Source: Lachnospiraceae bacterium
Lineage (GTDB): Bacteria > Bacillota > Clostridia > Lachnospirales > Lachnospiraceae
Length of the DNA stretch: 64,000 nt
Assembly (NCBI GenBank): GCA_017509985.1
Contig: JAFWOE010000048.1
Coordinates: 1-64,000 of the forward strand
Direction of reading: 5' to 3'
The notes below the pieces were generated by a model, which was not told the DNA's origin, did not search any database, and saw nothing but the letters and a program-made list of their open reading frames with translations. Shown piece by piece: positions 63,587 to 64,000 of this stretch. The position numbers and the translations under genes are program-made. Position 1 is the first letter of the stretch. Each line of letters opens with the position of its first letter.

Positions 63587-64000
63587 ATGGCAAAAGTTGA
63601 AGCTAAACAGCTGGTCGTAGATGAGATATCGAATGTTATCAATGATGCGGATTCCGTTATCCTTGTGAACTACAGCGGTATTACGGTTGCTCAGGACACC
63701 GAGCTCCGCCGTGCGTTCCGTGAAGAAGGCATTCTTTATAAAGTCTACAAAAACACGATGATGAATTTTGCGTTCAAGGGAACACCCTGCGAAGAGCTCT
63801 GCAAGCATCTTGAAGGAACCAACGCGATCGCGGTTTCCAAAGATGATGCGACCGCTCCGGTCCGCGTTATTTCCAAGTTCGCAAAAACGGCACCCTCGCT
63901 TGAGCTTGTTGCAGGTGTTGTCGAAGGCGGTTATTACGATTCCGAAGCGGTCAAAAAGCTAGCGGATATCCCGTCAAGGGAAGTTCTTCTTTCCAGACTT
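63587..64000 (+). CDS. rplJ: 50S ribosomal protein L10, N-terminal part
   Basis: 138 codons are visible before the window ends. The sequence AKQLVVDEISNVINDADSVI and NYSGITVAQDTELRR is typical of L10, which anchors the L7/L12 stalk. GGAGG lies 12 bases before the ATG at 63587. The gene has its own promoter and leader; rplK and rplA, usual upstream neighbours, are not there. rplL is expected just beyond the window. Confidence 0.95.
   Translation, partial: MAKVEAKQLVVDEISNVINDADSVILVNYSGITVAQDTELRRAFREEGILYKVYKNTMMNFAFKGTPCEELCKHLEGTNAIAVSKDDATAPVRVISKFAKTAPSLELVAGVVEGGYYDSEAVKKLADIPSREVLLSRL

Overview
This window looks like a chromosomal segment of an anaerobic Gram-positive Clostridia member, most likely Lachnospiraceae or a close relative. 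That is an inference from several things: moderate GC content, strong GGAGG ribosome sites with frequent TTG/GTG starts, the gene order dgt-dnaG-rpoD-trmK-nif3, a single-chain glycyl-tRNA synthetase, RqcH, VanW-type and L,D-transpeptidase wall proteins, and a class A RNase P RNA. Nearly all of it is chromosomal backbone. I found no prophage, CRISPR array or tRNA gene. The only mobile-element trace is a lone IS5-type transposase N-terminus.

Layout. 1-1874: end of a polar amino-acid ABC transporter operon. 1880-8219: gpmI, a VanW-family wall protein, secG-smpB plus a 32-residue membrane peptide, guaB and a DtxR-type regulator. 8305-16186: a competence-linked stretch with lipoprotein ComEA, a two-component system, a GerMN lipoprotein, ComEC, a glycosyltransferase and holA. 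16165-22727 is mainly minus strand: rpsT, a P-type ATPase broken by one amber codon, rqcH and lplA, with a small arginase-fold gene on plus. 22783-27472: a cytidylate-kinase-like gene, a TAXI-type TRAP transporter (minus) and the transposase fragment. 27518-31854: yicC-gmk-rpoZ-rimO-pgsA and a thioesterase. 31943-32298: tmRNA.

32433-39399: AlaX editing protein, a zinc-ribbon membrane protein, a methyltransferase, a second two-component system, a TetR-type regulator and, convergent to it, a protein that resembles a radical SAM enzyme but lacks the cluster cysteines. 39504-43801: rpsF-rpsR (without ssb between them), an L,D-transpeptidase, an FtsW/RodA polymerase and acpP. 43837-51163: gltX, polA, coaE, a WalJ-like metallo-hydrolase, and an ACT plus UPF0210 pair. 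51230-55126: a lipoprotein, glyS, and a DUF169-nitroreductase pair. 55254-61587: the dgt-dnaG-rpoD-trmK-maf-nif3 operon, immediately followed by rnpB. 61640-64000: mtnA, a stand-alone Hsp70 substrate-binding domain, and the L10 leader with the start of rplJ.

Functional themes: three ribosome-rescue components (SmpB, tmRNA, RqcH) lie within about 27 kb, DNA uptake genes bracket a two-component system, and core replication, transcription and translation genes dominate the right half. The most unusual gene is the ATPase-less Hsp70 substrate-binding protein at 62713-63375, translationally coupled to mtnA. The second is the cysteine-less radical-SAM-like protein at 38371-39399.
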